NCBI RefSeq assembly: GCF_001949145.1
Contig: NW_019091544.1
Span: forward strand, 386,016-450,015
Length of the DNA: 64,000 nt
Reading direction: 5' to 3'
From: Acanthaster planci
Taxonomy: Eukaryota; Echinodermata; Asteroidea; Valvatida; Acanthasteridae
Position 1 is the stretch's first letter, and each line of letters begins with the position of its first letter. The notes beneath the pieces were generated by a model that worked only from the letters and a program-made list of their open reading frames with translations, was not told where the DNA came from and made no database searches. A program made the translations under genes and the position numbers. Shown in pieces: positions 47,901 to 60,000 of the stretch.

Positions 47901-49996
47901 TGTTTTGGTTTTGAAGCCCTACGAACGACGCATGTTGCAGTACATGCGTTTGAATTCCCAGTGAAAGCCCTAACTTATTCTGACAATCGCACGATTTCAT
48001 CAAGTATTTCCCGCTTTGAGAGTTTTCAATATTTAATCAAATTTCTCAGTCTGGAAGATGTTTTCTGCCGAAGAAAGCCTGGGTAGATTTTTTTAAAGAC
48101 TTGTTTGCATTCAGTTTGTTTCGCAGTGGTGTAAGTTCTGGATTCGTAATTGGCTTAGGGAAATGACGACTTTAATATACATCCTGGGTGCTGACATTGG
48201 TCGTGTCATTCTCGTTTCAAAATAATCCTACTTTTAATTTCTTTTCTTCTCTTCAAGACATTTAATCAATTGATTCAAAGATTTGCCAGCAAATATTGCC
48301 CAACCTAAAGTAATGAGAAGAAAATAATATAAGGTGTAATAGAAAATTTATAGAACACTTGGTCATTATGTATTTCGTGATATAATATGCCAAGTAACCA
48401 TAGTGACAAATCAAGATACAATTCATTAACAAAATACATACAGCAACAGCTTTTGTAAAAATTATTCCAAATAAATCTGGAACACACACTAAAAAGGAAA
48501 CCGCTGCTTGCCGACTACATTTGCGAGGAATATTGGAAAATAACAGGGAAAAGTGCGTTTCTCAAACGTCCTACATAACCGATAGCGCCCTCTTGAGAAA
48601 TCAGCGCGCACAATAATTATCCTAATAATAAATCGCGCCCAGGGGCAAGGAGCATGTGTTTTCTTGCCGTATGCGCTTCAGTGGCCTTGTACCGGACAGT
48701 GCAAAATACAGGTTCGTTGCTATGCATTAAGTCCATTAATTGTAGCACCCAGCCACATAACTGATACTTCGGTATCACAATCAAAACTAAAACGTCTGAA
48801 CCATAACAGATAGGGATTGTATTATTAAATCTATTTAGTTCAGTGCAGACTGCTCTTAATATTTAAAGGCTGTATACCCAGAGAATGTCACGTACCGGTG
48901 AGCATGACGAAGCCGTAGAAAATGCATCACAAGGATGGCTTTGCGTAATAAAGTGTAAAAATGAAAACCCCAATGACAACCCCAACACAAATAATTTCAT
49001 TATATAAACGTAAAAATCAGTCAGATTGATACCTAAGATGTGACGTCAGAAAAAGCCTTAACTTGAAACACAACACAACCGTTGAGAGTGCACATGGATT
49101 AGTTCTGTCCGAATTTCTAGTTGCTGCTTGTTGTTAATACGAATTACTGGGGACATATGGTACATTGTGCGCTAATGTGGGTATGTACTATAACTGTAGG
49201 TTTGCTGTTTGTAAAAAAAAATGATAATGGTTCATCCGGAGAACATATTTTGTTTAAACACGGAGTTATATATAGTTTTTATAGACCCATGATTAAAATG
49301 TGGGATCGTTTTATTTAAACTTAAATCTTTTAAACCCCACAATGCTAGTAATGTACATTGATTTGGGGCATTGGAGTTTCAATATCCTTATAATAAACCA
49401 GGTCACTTCCCCGAAATCCGCCAAATCATCACAAACAAAATAAAACAAACAGCAATCCAGAGTTGATCTTTCAAGTACAGATATTTTCAGTTTAGTTTTT
49501 CCTCAAATTTAATCCTATACCTAAAGTCATTTTTAATGACGCTGTCGTTGCTTTTTATGTCACTTCCTTTACTGAAACGCTGAAGATTAACTACGATTAT
49601 TTATGTTCATGGAGCAATTAACCACCATTCCGCCTATAATTATATAAAGTGTGGTTAAGGTTCTCTGCCGGTCTCCGGTGTGCTGTCGGATTCAAGTCTA
49701 TTATTAAAATCTTCTGTATATCATCAACTAATAGCTGCAGTAGGTGTAAGCGAAAATTTTCCCCTTCACAGTATTTTCCGAGTATTATTATTTCAAGAAC
49801 ACGGAAGCATTTTGTCAGACTTCCCAAGAGGTCATGATGATGGGGTAGGTTTCTCATGCTCACATCATGTTGACAGCCATTTGTTGCTTTTATTATTTCT
49901 TGCTGGGTTGTCTGATTAGCAATTCAAGCCAAGCATTACTAGTTAGCTGTAGCAGATGGGCCAGCGCCAAATCCACCAGGCAAATCGAAAACGATG
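44925..49996. other. No gene seen
   Basis: Only short frames. TGACGTCA lies at 49041-49048, GCGCCCTC at 48585-48592, and a hAT-end-like GGAATCCGCCCCTG near 46506. If the exon at 44896 is real, this could be its first intron. Confidence 0.4.
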
Positions 49997-50020
49997 GTTA
50001 CCATGGTGACGGTGACGTCA
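49997..50020 (+). promoter_or_regulatory. X-box followed by CRE
   Basis: GTTACCATGGTGAC (49997-50010) fits the general RFX X-box pattern of two half-sites with a 2-base AT spacer. Two bases on comes a perfect TGACGTCA (50013-50020). RFX and CREB sites side by side are a known promoter arrangement. No transcript start or gene was identified beside it. Confidence 0.4.
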
Positions 50021-53000
50021 AGCACACATTGTAGGCATGATTTTGCCGGCTGTTGGGTAAGGGGTTGACGGACGTTGCTGTGAAGCCGTGGGCTATTAAC
50101 TGCGTGAAATGGGTGACTATACGTTGAAACATTTTACCTCATTAGGTTGTCAGAGCTGCAGGGCCAGTTCGTGGAAAAATACCCAGACTTTGTCAATAAA
50201 AATCCGCATGTTCTTTGCCAATACAGAAGACATTCTGTTAGCTTATTAAACTTACAAATAATGTGTCAGAACCTTTGGTCATTGATTATACGCATTCTGC
50301 AATTTTAACTTGTGAATATGTGTTCTCCCCAATACTGTTTGTTATTTTTTTACTTGTCAAACATTTTGGCGTTGTAATCTTTGTGCAGCCGCTTATTCAT
50401 TCATAGTCACACAAAAATAATAGGCAATACATGCGCTAAACTGAAAACCATTCTGTGCACTGACGTTATAAAAAAAACCTTGTAATTGGATTAGTCACAT
50501 CAATCCATAAAAGAGAAAATGTTGAACCTACGTTGCGCGTTTGAGTCAGTCTGCTTGTTTCATTATAGAGTTGTTAGACGCTTTGCATTGAATATATCGA
50601 TGTTATCCAAATGACTCTGTAAGCATGATCAAACCAACAAAAATCCTCAGTCATGAAGTTTTCTTAAACATTTTAAGACTCAAAATACAATGTATTTGTC
50701 TTTTCCTTGACTGCCTAATCCATTATATTAATTGGAAACGTTGAAATCAAATTTAAGCACATAAGAGAAGGGCTGGGGTAAAGTTAAAATGGCCGGGGAT
50801 TCTTTCAGCGATCTGGCCCATAGGTACATCTCACAAGCCATGCAGATACGTCGGTGTTTAGCAAGCCATGAAAGTGTAACAAAACAAAAACCGTAAAACA
50901 ACCTTAATTGAAAAGTTTCAACAGGCACTCAAACTTGAGGAATGAGATTGAATCTGGAAGCAAGATACTTAAGTCACACTATTCTGAATTGTTTCAATGG
51001 ACTTGCATTGTAACGACATGCAGTTTTTGTATTCATAACATTTCTGTGAATTTTCGGACGTATAATTTGATATATCGTATAGACAAAAGTTCAATTTACG
51101 TGGCCATTTTTTGCACGGAAGGTGATTGTCCGCCCTGCTCACGTAGTCATCGTGCCGTGTTCTCTCGGGTGACAGGCGAAAATAACTTGACGCTCCGGCG
51201 AGCGGAATTATTACTAACACGGACTCTTCCTAAACAGACCAAGAAGCCATTACAATTGTACACACCTGACTGCTTTCCTTCGATCCCATCGCCGTAAACA
51301 AGACTGACGCTCTGGGCTTTCAGGGTATAAGGTCGCCGGAGCACCTGCCCTCGTTCCTTGTCTTTATTTTCCCAGAAACTTTGATCTGGGCAGTAAAATG
51401 CATGCAAGGATCACTTATACTTGCCAATATTTCAAGGAAAACGAAAATAATTAAAACTCCCAAATTCCACGACTCGAATCTTAATGTGTTTCGGCGTCAG
51501 CATAATGTAAAGAGGTCGTGGGCTCATGTCCCATACTGGTTCTAGGGGAACACGATACATACACGGTGTTAGAGACATTATGCCCAAACAGTGAAAATCC
51601 CAACATCCAAATCACTCACTCTCACTTCTCCTTTAATTTTCGGTCACCCCTCACCAGATATATTCATAAACTTATGTTAGGTTTTTGTCGACAAAGGGAA
51701 TGGATGTAGTGGTTTCTTTCAGACGTGTAGAATCTTCTTGAAGGTATCAGGAATATTCAGTGAAAGAAAATCTTTAATTTCCGGTGAGATTTTTGTGAAA
51801 ATCATTTTCTCTTCAATCATTTTTAAGTACAAAGTGGTATAACTCCTTAACACAACTTATAGCATTTTTTTGTCAAGCTGAGACGGTTTATGAGTACCTT
51901 CCAAAACAGCATATTGAGAAAAAGCCGAAATGTCCTTGATATACTATTGTGGTCACAGCACCAGTCTCCGTAATTAAAATGGCATCGACAAAGATTACGC
52001 CCTGAGTGGTTTAAGGCGCTGAAATTAGGGCATGGGGTGTTCCAAGTTTTCATCGTTTCTTTCAACTCGCATCGTGAAATCGATTCAACCAAGTCACCAT
52101 ACAAATCTTTGAATCAAAGACAAGGCATTCATCGTATTAAATGTGAACACCATAGAACCAGCAAAAAACAAAACTATAGAACAGATGGAATAGTCTTTAA
52201 ACTGTGTAAGTTAAGCTGGAAATTCGCATGTATCTAACAATAAGACATGTATAATTATGAAATCCGTAACTCTAAAATTGACAGGTTTATAAAATGCGCT
52301 TAAAATGCTTATTTTTAAAGTTAATACCAGGTTAAAAATTTGCACAGTGACATTGAAAGGTCTTTTTTATGAAGTGTGATACTGTTCATTATTTTGCATT
52401 GTATAAAATGTAGGGGTTTTCGTCGTATGCGTCAAGAACCTCATAAATTAAAACGGGACAGGTGGATTATGTCAGAGTTACGTTAAGATTCCTTTCCAAT
52501 TCAAGAAATAAATCCTTGGCAAAGTAATAGGATTGCCCAAAGCTGTTGTATTCGTTGAGGCACTTGTTAATTAGACATGAGCAGGGTTGCAAGTAGAGCA
52601 AACGAACAGTTTAAATTTTGGTTAAGAATTGCATTGTCCCAAAGCATATATATAAAAAGTACGATGTTAATTGTTTATAATTATTTTAGATAAGGAAGGC
52701 ATTAATTCCTGATCACTGTATGCACTTCTTTGAATGTTTGATCTGAGTTCACGTTGTGCAGTTGCAAATTACTCAGTGGCTGCCCAATACTTCTATGGTT
52801 TTTCTTGCTTGCCAACATACTGCCCTTCCGCCTGAGTCCTCTATACTGACTGCCAGGAAGGCTGTTGAACTACCCACCTGGCCAGTTGATTGAAGCTTTC
52901 CAACTTGTTTGGTTGAATAGCAATTTAAGTCCGAATCCAACTGAGCCAGGTTCGATCCGATCGGTGGTCAGATTCGACAGACAGGAATTCAGTCCACATC

Positions 53001-54850
53001 ATTATATCTTAGAAATGTGTGGACAACGGATCATGAGGAAATCTTGAAGTCAAAGACTTTGCAATCAAGGGGATAAAAGTGATGTTTCACAACAAAATTA
53101 TAGAAACAATTCATTGAGACAAAAATTATTGAGGGAAGAATTAGACTTGGATCAATGGATACCTCACTGAAATAATTTTATGGACTATCATCAAGTTTGG
53201 TAAGGTGCCAGGAAATAATGACCAATCACTGCCTCAGACAGCCTGACAAATTGAATCTCAGTGACGTCTCCTAGCAACTGGTACACGAAATCTCAACTAG
53301 GGTATTTCATGCACGATTGCCACGCATCCAATAAAAGGCAAATGGATTTTTGCACTCTGGTCCAGAGTTGAAAGTTTTGTAACTGGTTGTTGGCCAAACT
53401 AAGGACAACAAAAGTGTCATTTTGATTTATGCGGTTCATAGGACTAACGATTGGCTGTTGTGGACATCAGAAGAACTCAGAAGGCCGTTTCAACATTCAT
53501 GTACTAAAGTATCTGGAACAAAGTGTTTAATTATTTAATAGGGTGTTACATTGCGAATAATATAGAATTATTTAATTATTTAAATAATCTCTCTTGACAG
53601 TTACTTTGAAAAAAATATCACAGTTTACCTTGATTGAAAGAGTTTAAAACCGTCTTGTTTAACATTGATGCTGTTATAAATTACCAGAGACCGCCACTAT
53701 TTAATTACGTTCCAAATTCAATAAGACAGCGTATGGTATGTCATCAGGACCATCTCTTCTTGTGTTTTTAAGCAGTTCATGGCACTTGAGTCCGTAGCTG
53801 ATAACCAGCTATTTGGGCATCACGACGCAAAAGCATTGTTGGACTATTCTAGATCTCACAATAGAAAACTGTGTAGACGTTCAGATGAAATGGAAATTTA
53901 CTGTTTAAACACGTTGAGTTTCATATGAATTCCAACAGAGTCTCGAAGTTGAACCCAGATAGCTCGCTTTCGGAACCCTTGGATAGGAAAATTAACTTGA
54001 ACTTGCAAAATTTTAGAATATGCAATTATTTTTGTTTATTTGTTTCTAACAAAATCAACATCGAACATACATGAAAGTTACTTGCTAGCCTGTAGCACTC
54101 TGATAAATTGGCTGAACTGGAAGAGAAATATCTTGTCGGAAATTGACCTCTCACTTTCCGAAAATCTAGAATACAAGAGGACTTGTGCAACTTGGTGTGC
54201 ACGTACAGAAGTAACAATTTCCAAGATTATTTTTGGTGTTCTTTAGGTTAAAAGTGAACTGAAACAGCAGGCCACAAAATGTATACGTTTCATTTAAAAC
54301 GAATTTACTGGAGTAGTAAGCATTATAAAACAAAAAAATTAAACCCTAACCTTTGTTGACAAGAACTGTCCAAGGTAAGCCCAAGTAAATCTAGTACCCA
54401 TCAGCTGTACATGTACATTGTAGGTAGTATAAGCAACGTGATACTTCTTGTTCTCATGTTTGTGTAACCTGGGTTCACCCAAAATGGCAGGAACCGATTT
54501 AAATAACCAACTCCTTTCGGGAAAACAAATCAATTGTCGACATCAGTTATACTGTGCACAGTTGAAAATTGCTTTATTGCAACCATATTACGCATTAAAA
54601 TAGTATTGTCATGTCACCGCTGACTGTATAACCAAAGTGGGAAAAACATATGTATATTTCAGTATCTGACTGTAGCACAAAACCCAGATATATCGCCCTA
54701 ATGTTCATCAAGGACAATTAAAGTTCTCTGTAGATATGCAGCTGGCGACGTCAACGGACCGTTGTCGTGGGGTGGTGGTGTTCTTGCGAGAATTCAGCTC
54801 GGCATTTTCTGTGGAAAAGAGTTCAAAGGATTGTACAGGTACTTGCGGAT
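50021..54850. other. Intergenic, no gene seen
   Basis: Frames such as 50908-51297 plus and 51147-51407 minus show no domain. A GGTTCGATCC near 52949 resembles a Pol III B box, but no tRNA fold could be made around it. Confidence 0.45.
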
Positions 54851-54953
54851 TTGGTGTCACTAGATTGCTGGCACTTGATGTCACAGGCTGGCTGGCTGGC
54901 ACACTTGGTGTCACAAGTTGGCTAGCATGTTTGGTACCGCAAAGTGGCTGGTG
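54851..54953 (+). repeat. Four-unit minisatellite (24-30 bp units)
   Basis: Units start at 54851, 54875, 54905 and 54930, with the pattern TTGGTGTCACAAG.TGGCTGGCAC. One unit has extra GGCT copies. Apparent frames on both strands (54708-54914 minus, 54736-54975 plus, 54911-55333 minus) run through it because the unit lengths keep frames open. Confidence 0.8.
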
Positions 54954-56799
54954 TTTGGGTGATACTGGGCGATAACGGGGCTGAGGACAACGTACTCCTC
55001 AACGATCCCAGACCAGGCGGTGACTGGCATACAAGTGTTGAGATGCCACGGGAGCGGGAAGGGCAAGCACAAAAGTCCCCTTCTGGCTATTCCCAGTAGA
55101 CAACTCGGCCTGATATCTCTGTATCTAAAAGAGCCAAACATGGTGGTCCATGCCACACCACCAAATGTTCTAACCACTCTAAAGTGGACTAAAAATGGCG
55201 AACTCTGCTTTCCCTTAATTAACGCATCTATTTTACATGTACGTTTAAGAGTTTTGACGCAAAACACAGACTTATATACATGTATACACACCCATAAATT
55301 TAACATGTGGAAAAACAAAAGTTTACCCCCCAAAATGAATAAAACTATCTCGGCATCAAATATGCTTCATGGCGCCATATGACCAGACTTTCACATAAAA
55401 AAAATGAAAGTGAAGGCCAAAGCTAGACTGGCTCAAAGGTTTCTCGGTTTCGAATTAAACATATGCACTGATTCAAGCTAAGAATTTTGCCTTCTCAATG
55501 ACAATTCCCATAAACAAAGAAAAAACTCTGCAGTCCGAGTCATCGGACAATAGTTTGAAATCTCTGAGCGAGTTCTGACAATCCAAGTCGAAGCAAGCTT
55601 TAAAATATTCCATAAAGCAGTTCCCCAGGTTAAGGGCAATTATAAGAAAATAAATCGTCAAACATGCCAAAGGCTTTTAAGAGAATGAACGTGGTAACAG
55701 CCATGAGCTACATGCTGGAGATCTCTCAACAAAGACGCATGTACGTTCTGCATTCAGTAACATTAAAACTTTATAAGGGACTGTTTCTCACTTTGCCTAA
55801 AGCCACAGCAAAATGTACCAGAACGTTTTTCCTACTATGTACAGGCTATCATTAAGCTTACAAAGTTCTTGACATTAAAACTTGGCAAGGGTTCAAAAAG
55901 ACACCATAGCAAATGACTACCAGTACACTTTTCTAAGCTAACAATCTATCTGCTCAAATTGGCATAAACTTGACTTACCTAAAAAAGCCAACATTCAATC
56001 TTTGCAGAACAGCAGCTTGGTGAAAGTCCCACTTGCAGGTATTTGGACCTCTAAACTATAGAGCTACAATGTACTAGGAACAATTTCCGTTGTCTTTTGC
56101 TCTGAAATACTGGACAAGGAGCGGAGTGCTTTACTGTTCGTTGTTTGCTGACAAGATGTGGAAATGCACATGGCCAGCAATTTTGGGCACATGTAGCCCA
56201 CAACCTCCTGCTACACTCCAAGACCAGTTTGCCCTCCCATTGGACAGTCTTGTTACCACCACAAGGGGTAATGCCCTGATTGGGCATCCTGGAGGGCGAA
56301 AATTATGGGATGGAGGGTAGAACGGTGTAAGGCAACTCACTCCCTTAATCCCTCTCACTTACATAATCCCACTTCCAAGAAAAAGGGAAGATCAAGGCGT
56401 TACAGCTTGGGTAGACAGGAAAGAGATAAACATTTATTGTCTAGCTACAAGTTTCAGTAGAGAGGGATAGAGATCAATAAAATGGTGCACACATTAGGAA
56501 AACAGAGAAAATGGACACGAAGTAATTTCTAACCTCAGACCTTTATGAGGTCAGGGTTACATTTGCATGATTTGAAAACTCGCGTGCACGAACGCGGAGA
56601 CCTAGGGAATGCATTGTTTATTTTTTCTGTCTTTATCTATTCGAAGTTTTACTTTCGAATTCAGAGGAAGAGTTCCGAACGTTCCTGAACGTTTTCTGAG
56701 GCGGTTTTACTAGGGCTTAAACATAACGTCACGCCTTGTTTATATGTGCGCTTTACAATGAGGACTCGATGGATCGCGTCCCACTTCACTGCCATAGGG
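54954..56799. other. No supported gene; weak hint of a minus-strand exon
   Basis: Minus-strand sequence before about 55020 has a pyrimidine-rich stretch ending GTATGCCAG, after which a frame of some 36 codons runs to a stop inside the minisatellite. Similarity to any family is not recognised. TACATG words reappear near 54410, 55240 and 55277. Confidence 0.3.
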
Positions 56800-57030
56800 G
56801 TGCAGACCAGTAAATGAAGTTCCATAGACAATGATAAATACTCCCACTTTAAAAAATGCTCACAAGTTTCTGAGGTGTTCAAAACACACGGCAATTATTT
56901 AAAGCTCATCTCCTCATCTTTTCTTTTCCTTTCAGTTTTTAGTGGCTTATCCGATCACTTCTCAAGATATTTTTATGAAGCCTGCAGCCATTTTGAAAAG
57001 AGATGCCTACACCCCACAGCAAAATAGACC
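56800..57030 (+). repeat. Dispersed repeat family B, copy 2
   Basis: Same block order as 23060-23410 (see that entry), with considerable divergence and small indels. It lacks the 53-base tandem duplication. Confidence 0.5.
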
Positions 57031-60000
57031 ATTTTAGGGCACTGATTTCATCCAGTCACTCTATTAACAAATCCTGGATGAGCCACTGCTTCGCTGAGTG
57101 ATCCTTTACTTTCTTTACTTAAGTCAGAACTGTCCGCTAATGTAAATGATCTGAATCCATGATATCTTGACATTTTTGTTGTTTTAAACAGCTGCCGACT
57201 ATGACAAAGCATGGAGGAAGGAATAACAAAGCATAAAGTCTTAAGACGGAGATATTCGTTGTGACCGCGTCTTCTGCATTTTTGATGATGGTGATCGGAA
57301 ATGTAAGGGAAATCTGTGTTATAAAAATACTTGGAATTAAGAGGACATCAGCTTTAGACAATTGCAATTAGATAATTTCTGCGATTAACGTGATGATCTT
57401 CTGGTTCTGGAGACTCGAGAGTTTTGTGTATTTTTTTAAAAATAAATCACACATATAAAGGGCGGACATGCCTTTGTCTATGACACCAAGACAATCATAA
57501 AAGGGTTGTATCTTCGATGACAGCTCAACATGCTGTCCATATATGGTGTGTGAATATATTTTGGATCAACTAACCTACATTCGTTGTAACTAACAATATG
57601 TGAATTATCTAAGGATTGGTATTTTCAACTGACGAAATGTGCCTATAACATCATTCCTGTGATATTTTTGTGATAGTTATAATAAAACCGTGAGGGACCA
57701 AAATGTCCTTTGACAAAGAAATCTTACATCTACTTTGATCTTGTACACGTCTTATTCACGTTTGCCTCTGCATTTGACCTTGCTGTTCCTGTTCATTTTT
57801 TATTATTTATTTCCACCACTCGTGTCAACTAACGAAATCAATCCAGCACCAAAGTGCACGTTTCCTCGAACAACAAACCATTCACTCTGATTGGCTGATG
57901 ACTGCGTGTATGTGCGAAATTGATCCAAGAAATTGATCTTCGACTAATTTCGAGCCTCTCCAGGATCATTTAATTAGCGGTCGAGCCCTGGGAAAAAGCG
58001 CGATGAACGCTGAACCTTTTCGGGTCGGCATATGAAGCGTTCGTATTGGTTGATTTCAGAAACGTACGTATTTTGCTATTTAAAGAGCGCTGCATGGTTG
58101 GAGTGCTGTACTAACTGAGAAACTTTTGTTGGAATAGGATGACCATGTCTTATGATACTACATCTACGTTACATCCGTGGTTGGCTCCATTGACTCGCAT
58201 ATTGATTAATAAGTCATGTTTTTGTATTAACTATCACACACAAAGCCATATAGCATGCATCTCTGACACAGTTTGCCTTTCATTTAGCAGACCCCCGTAC
58301 TTTCCAGCTTGGTTGTTTTCTAAGTCATCACAAGTAACAAGAGTTCTTAATTCTGTTTATATTCTTCCATGATAATATAAACTCCTTGAAACATGATTCC
58401 TCTGACGCAGTTTACTCGTATCCAAAAAAGCTGGTATTATTCACAAAATGCGGAAATGACAAATGGGCACACGACAAAAGAAAGTTTTCCGCTCAGTGCA
58501 AAGACAAACTTAAATTAGTATGTTTAGTTTCCGACCGTTTCGAAAAACAAATAAGAAAACAACATGCTTCATTACGTCTGTCCCATTCTAAGGCCATTTA
58601 GATCATTCTTATCTTGTTTTTCTGGAGCCCTATTCTTTCTAAAAAGCCCTACCAGTATCTGAAACTTATTTTTAATAGATTGCAAGAATTAGACATATAA
58701 TGTTTTGCAGAGATAATGCTGTATAGTGTTATATATCCATGTCAAAGTGTTTTGGACAGAGCAGCCCCTGCATCACACCCTGTTGACAGATTAGATATTA
58801 CAATATTTACAGCATGCATTGTGCTCACATCATCTCTTATTTTTGCATTTGAAACGCAAAACGCACATGAATATTCTTGTGTCGAGAAGGAATACATTTT
58901 TATCTGGCTACTTACTAGCTTGCTCCCAAAACAGGACAAGAAAATAACATAACTTACCGTATGCAGTGTCTTGATGCATTTCGCTTTCGCAACGATGATT
59001 ACATCGCTCTGACTTGATTTGATTCGATTTGAAATGGTTTATACTAGATCGACCACAGCAGCCAAAAGCTGAATTACGGCCAGATTATGTGTAAGCATCA
59101 AATATCAATTGCGTTGCATATATATTAACTAAAAAAGGATAAAATATAAAACATCAGATGAAAACAAACATAAATTTACGAGATTATTTTTCAGAGACGT
59201 GATTTAAAGTTGATAAAATACTGTGAAGATTGCTTGCTGCAGTTAAAAAAAAATAACTCTAAAAATACAAAACATGCCTGGTACCGACAAAGAAAGTGCC
59301 AAGACAGACAGTTAGAAAAAACAACAAAAAACAATTGATCAGACAGACCATAAGTGGGATTACCTAAGATCTATATAGCAGGATAAACAAGAAACCATCT
59401 TCCAAATAAAAATGGGAATGCTACTGCACCAGTCAGATTTACAAAGTCAAGCAGTAGCTACAAAGAATGACTGTCGGCCTAATAGTTAGAAAAAACATTA
59501 AACGGATTTCAAAATAAAAATGTACCGGTAAGTCAATACAAGCGAGGTTATGAAAGTAAAGTAAAAATACTATGGCGACAATCTCAGTCTCAATAAAAGA
59601 TTCAGGTTCACGAAACACACAAAAGCTTGCTTTGTAAGGATACCAATAATGCTCAACCAGAGTTAATTTCATACAATTGACATTATACAAATTTCTGCCG
59701 TAACTCATTGTCTTGCTTTAATGAGTTATTTCTTGCTATGACAACTTACTGAACAACATGTTGCACCTTGTGAAATATATTTCACATATTACAAGTGGCA
59801 CAAATGGGCTTCAAAGCAAGATGTTCAAAATAAAGTTTATTGCAGTTTTAAAATATATGGATAGTTTTTACATTACTCTGTGATCGTGTTAGATAGAGCA
59901 TAACGTGACCCCCGATGAGCAAGTAATTACTTCTTGTGGCAATGATACTCAGGACAGGTTTAATATTCAACGCGTTCCGGGTCTACCTCAAGGAAGCAAA

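Noticed and set aside
52865-52975. Possible tRNA or tRNA-derived SINE (A-box-like TGGCCAGTTGATTGAAG and B-box-like GGTTCGATCC)
   Set aside because: The two boxes are about 70 bases apart, too far for a normal tRNA, and no T-arm or full cloverleaf pairing could be made.
54708-55333. Possible C-terminal exon on the minus strand
   Set aside because: Frames run through a minisatellite that keeps them open; two different frames look equally plausible and neither matches a known family.
58139-58601. Two adjacent plus-strand frames of 77 and 71 codons
   Set aside because: The second begins at a non-ATG codon, and neither has a domain or splice signals.
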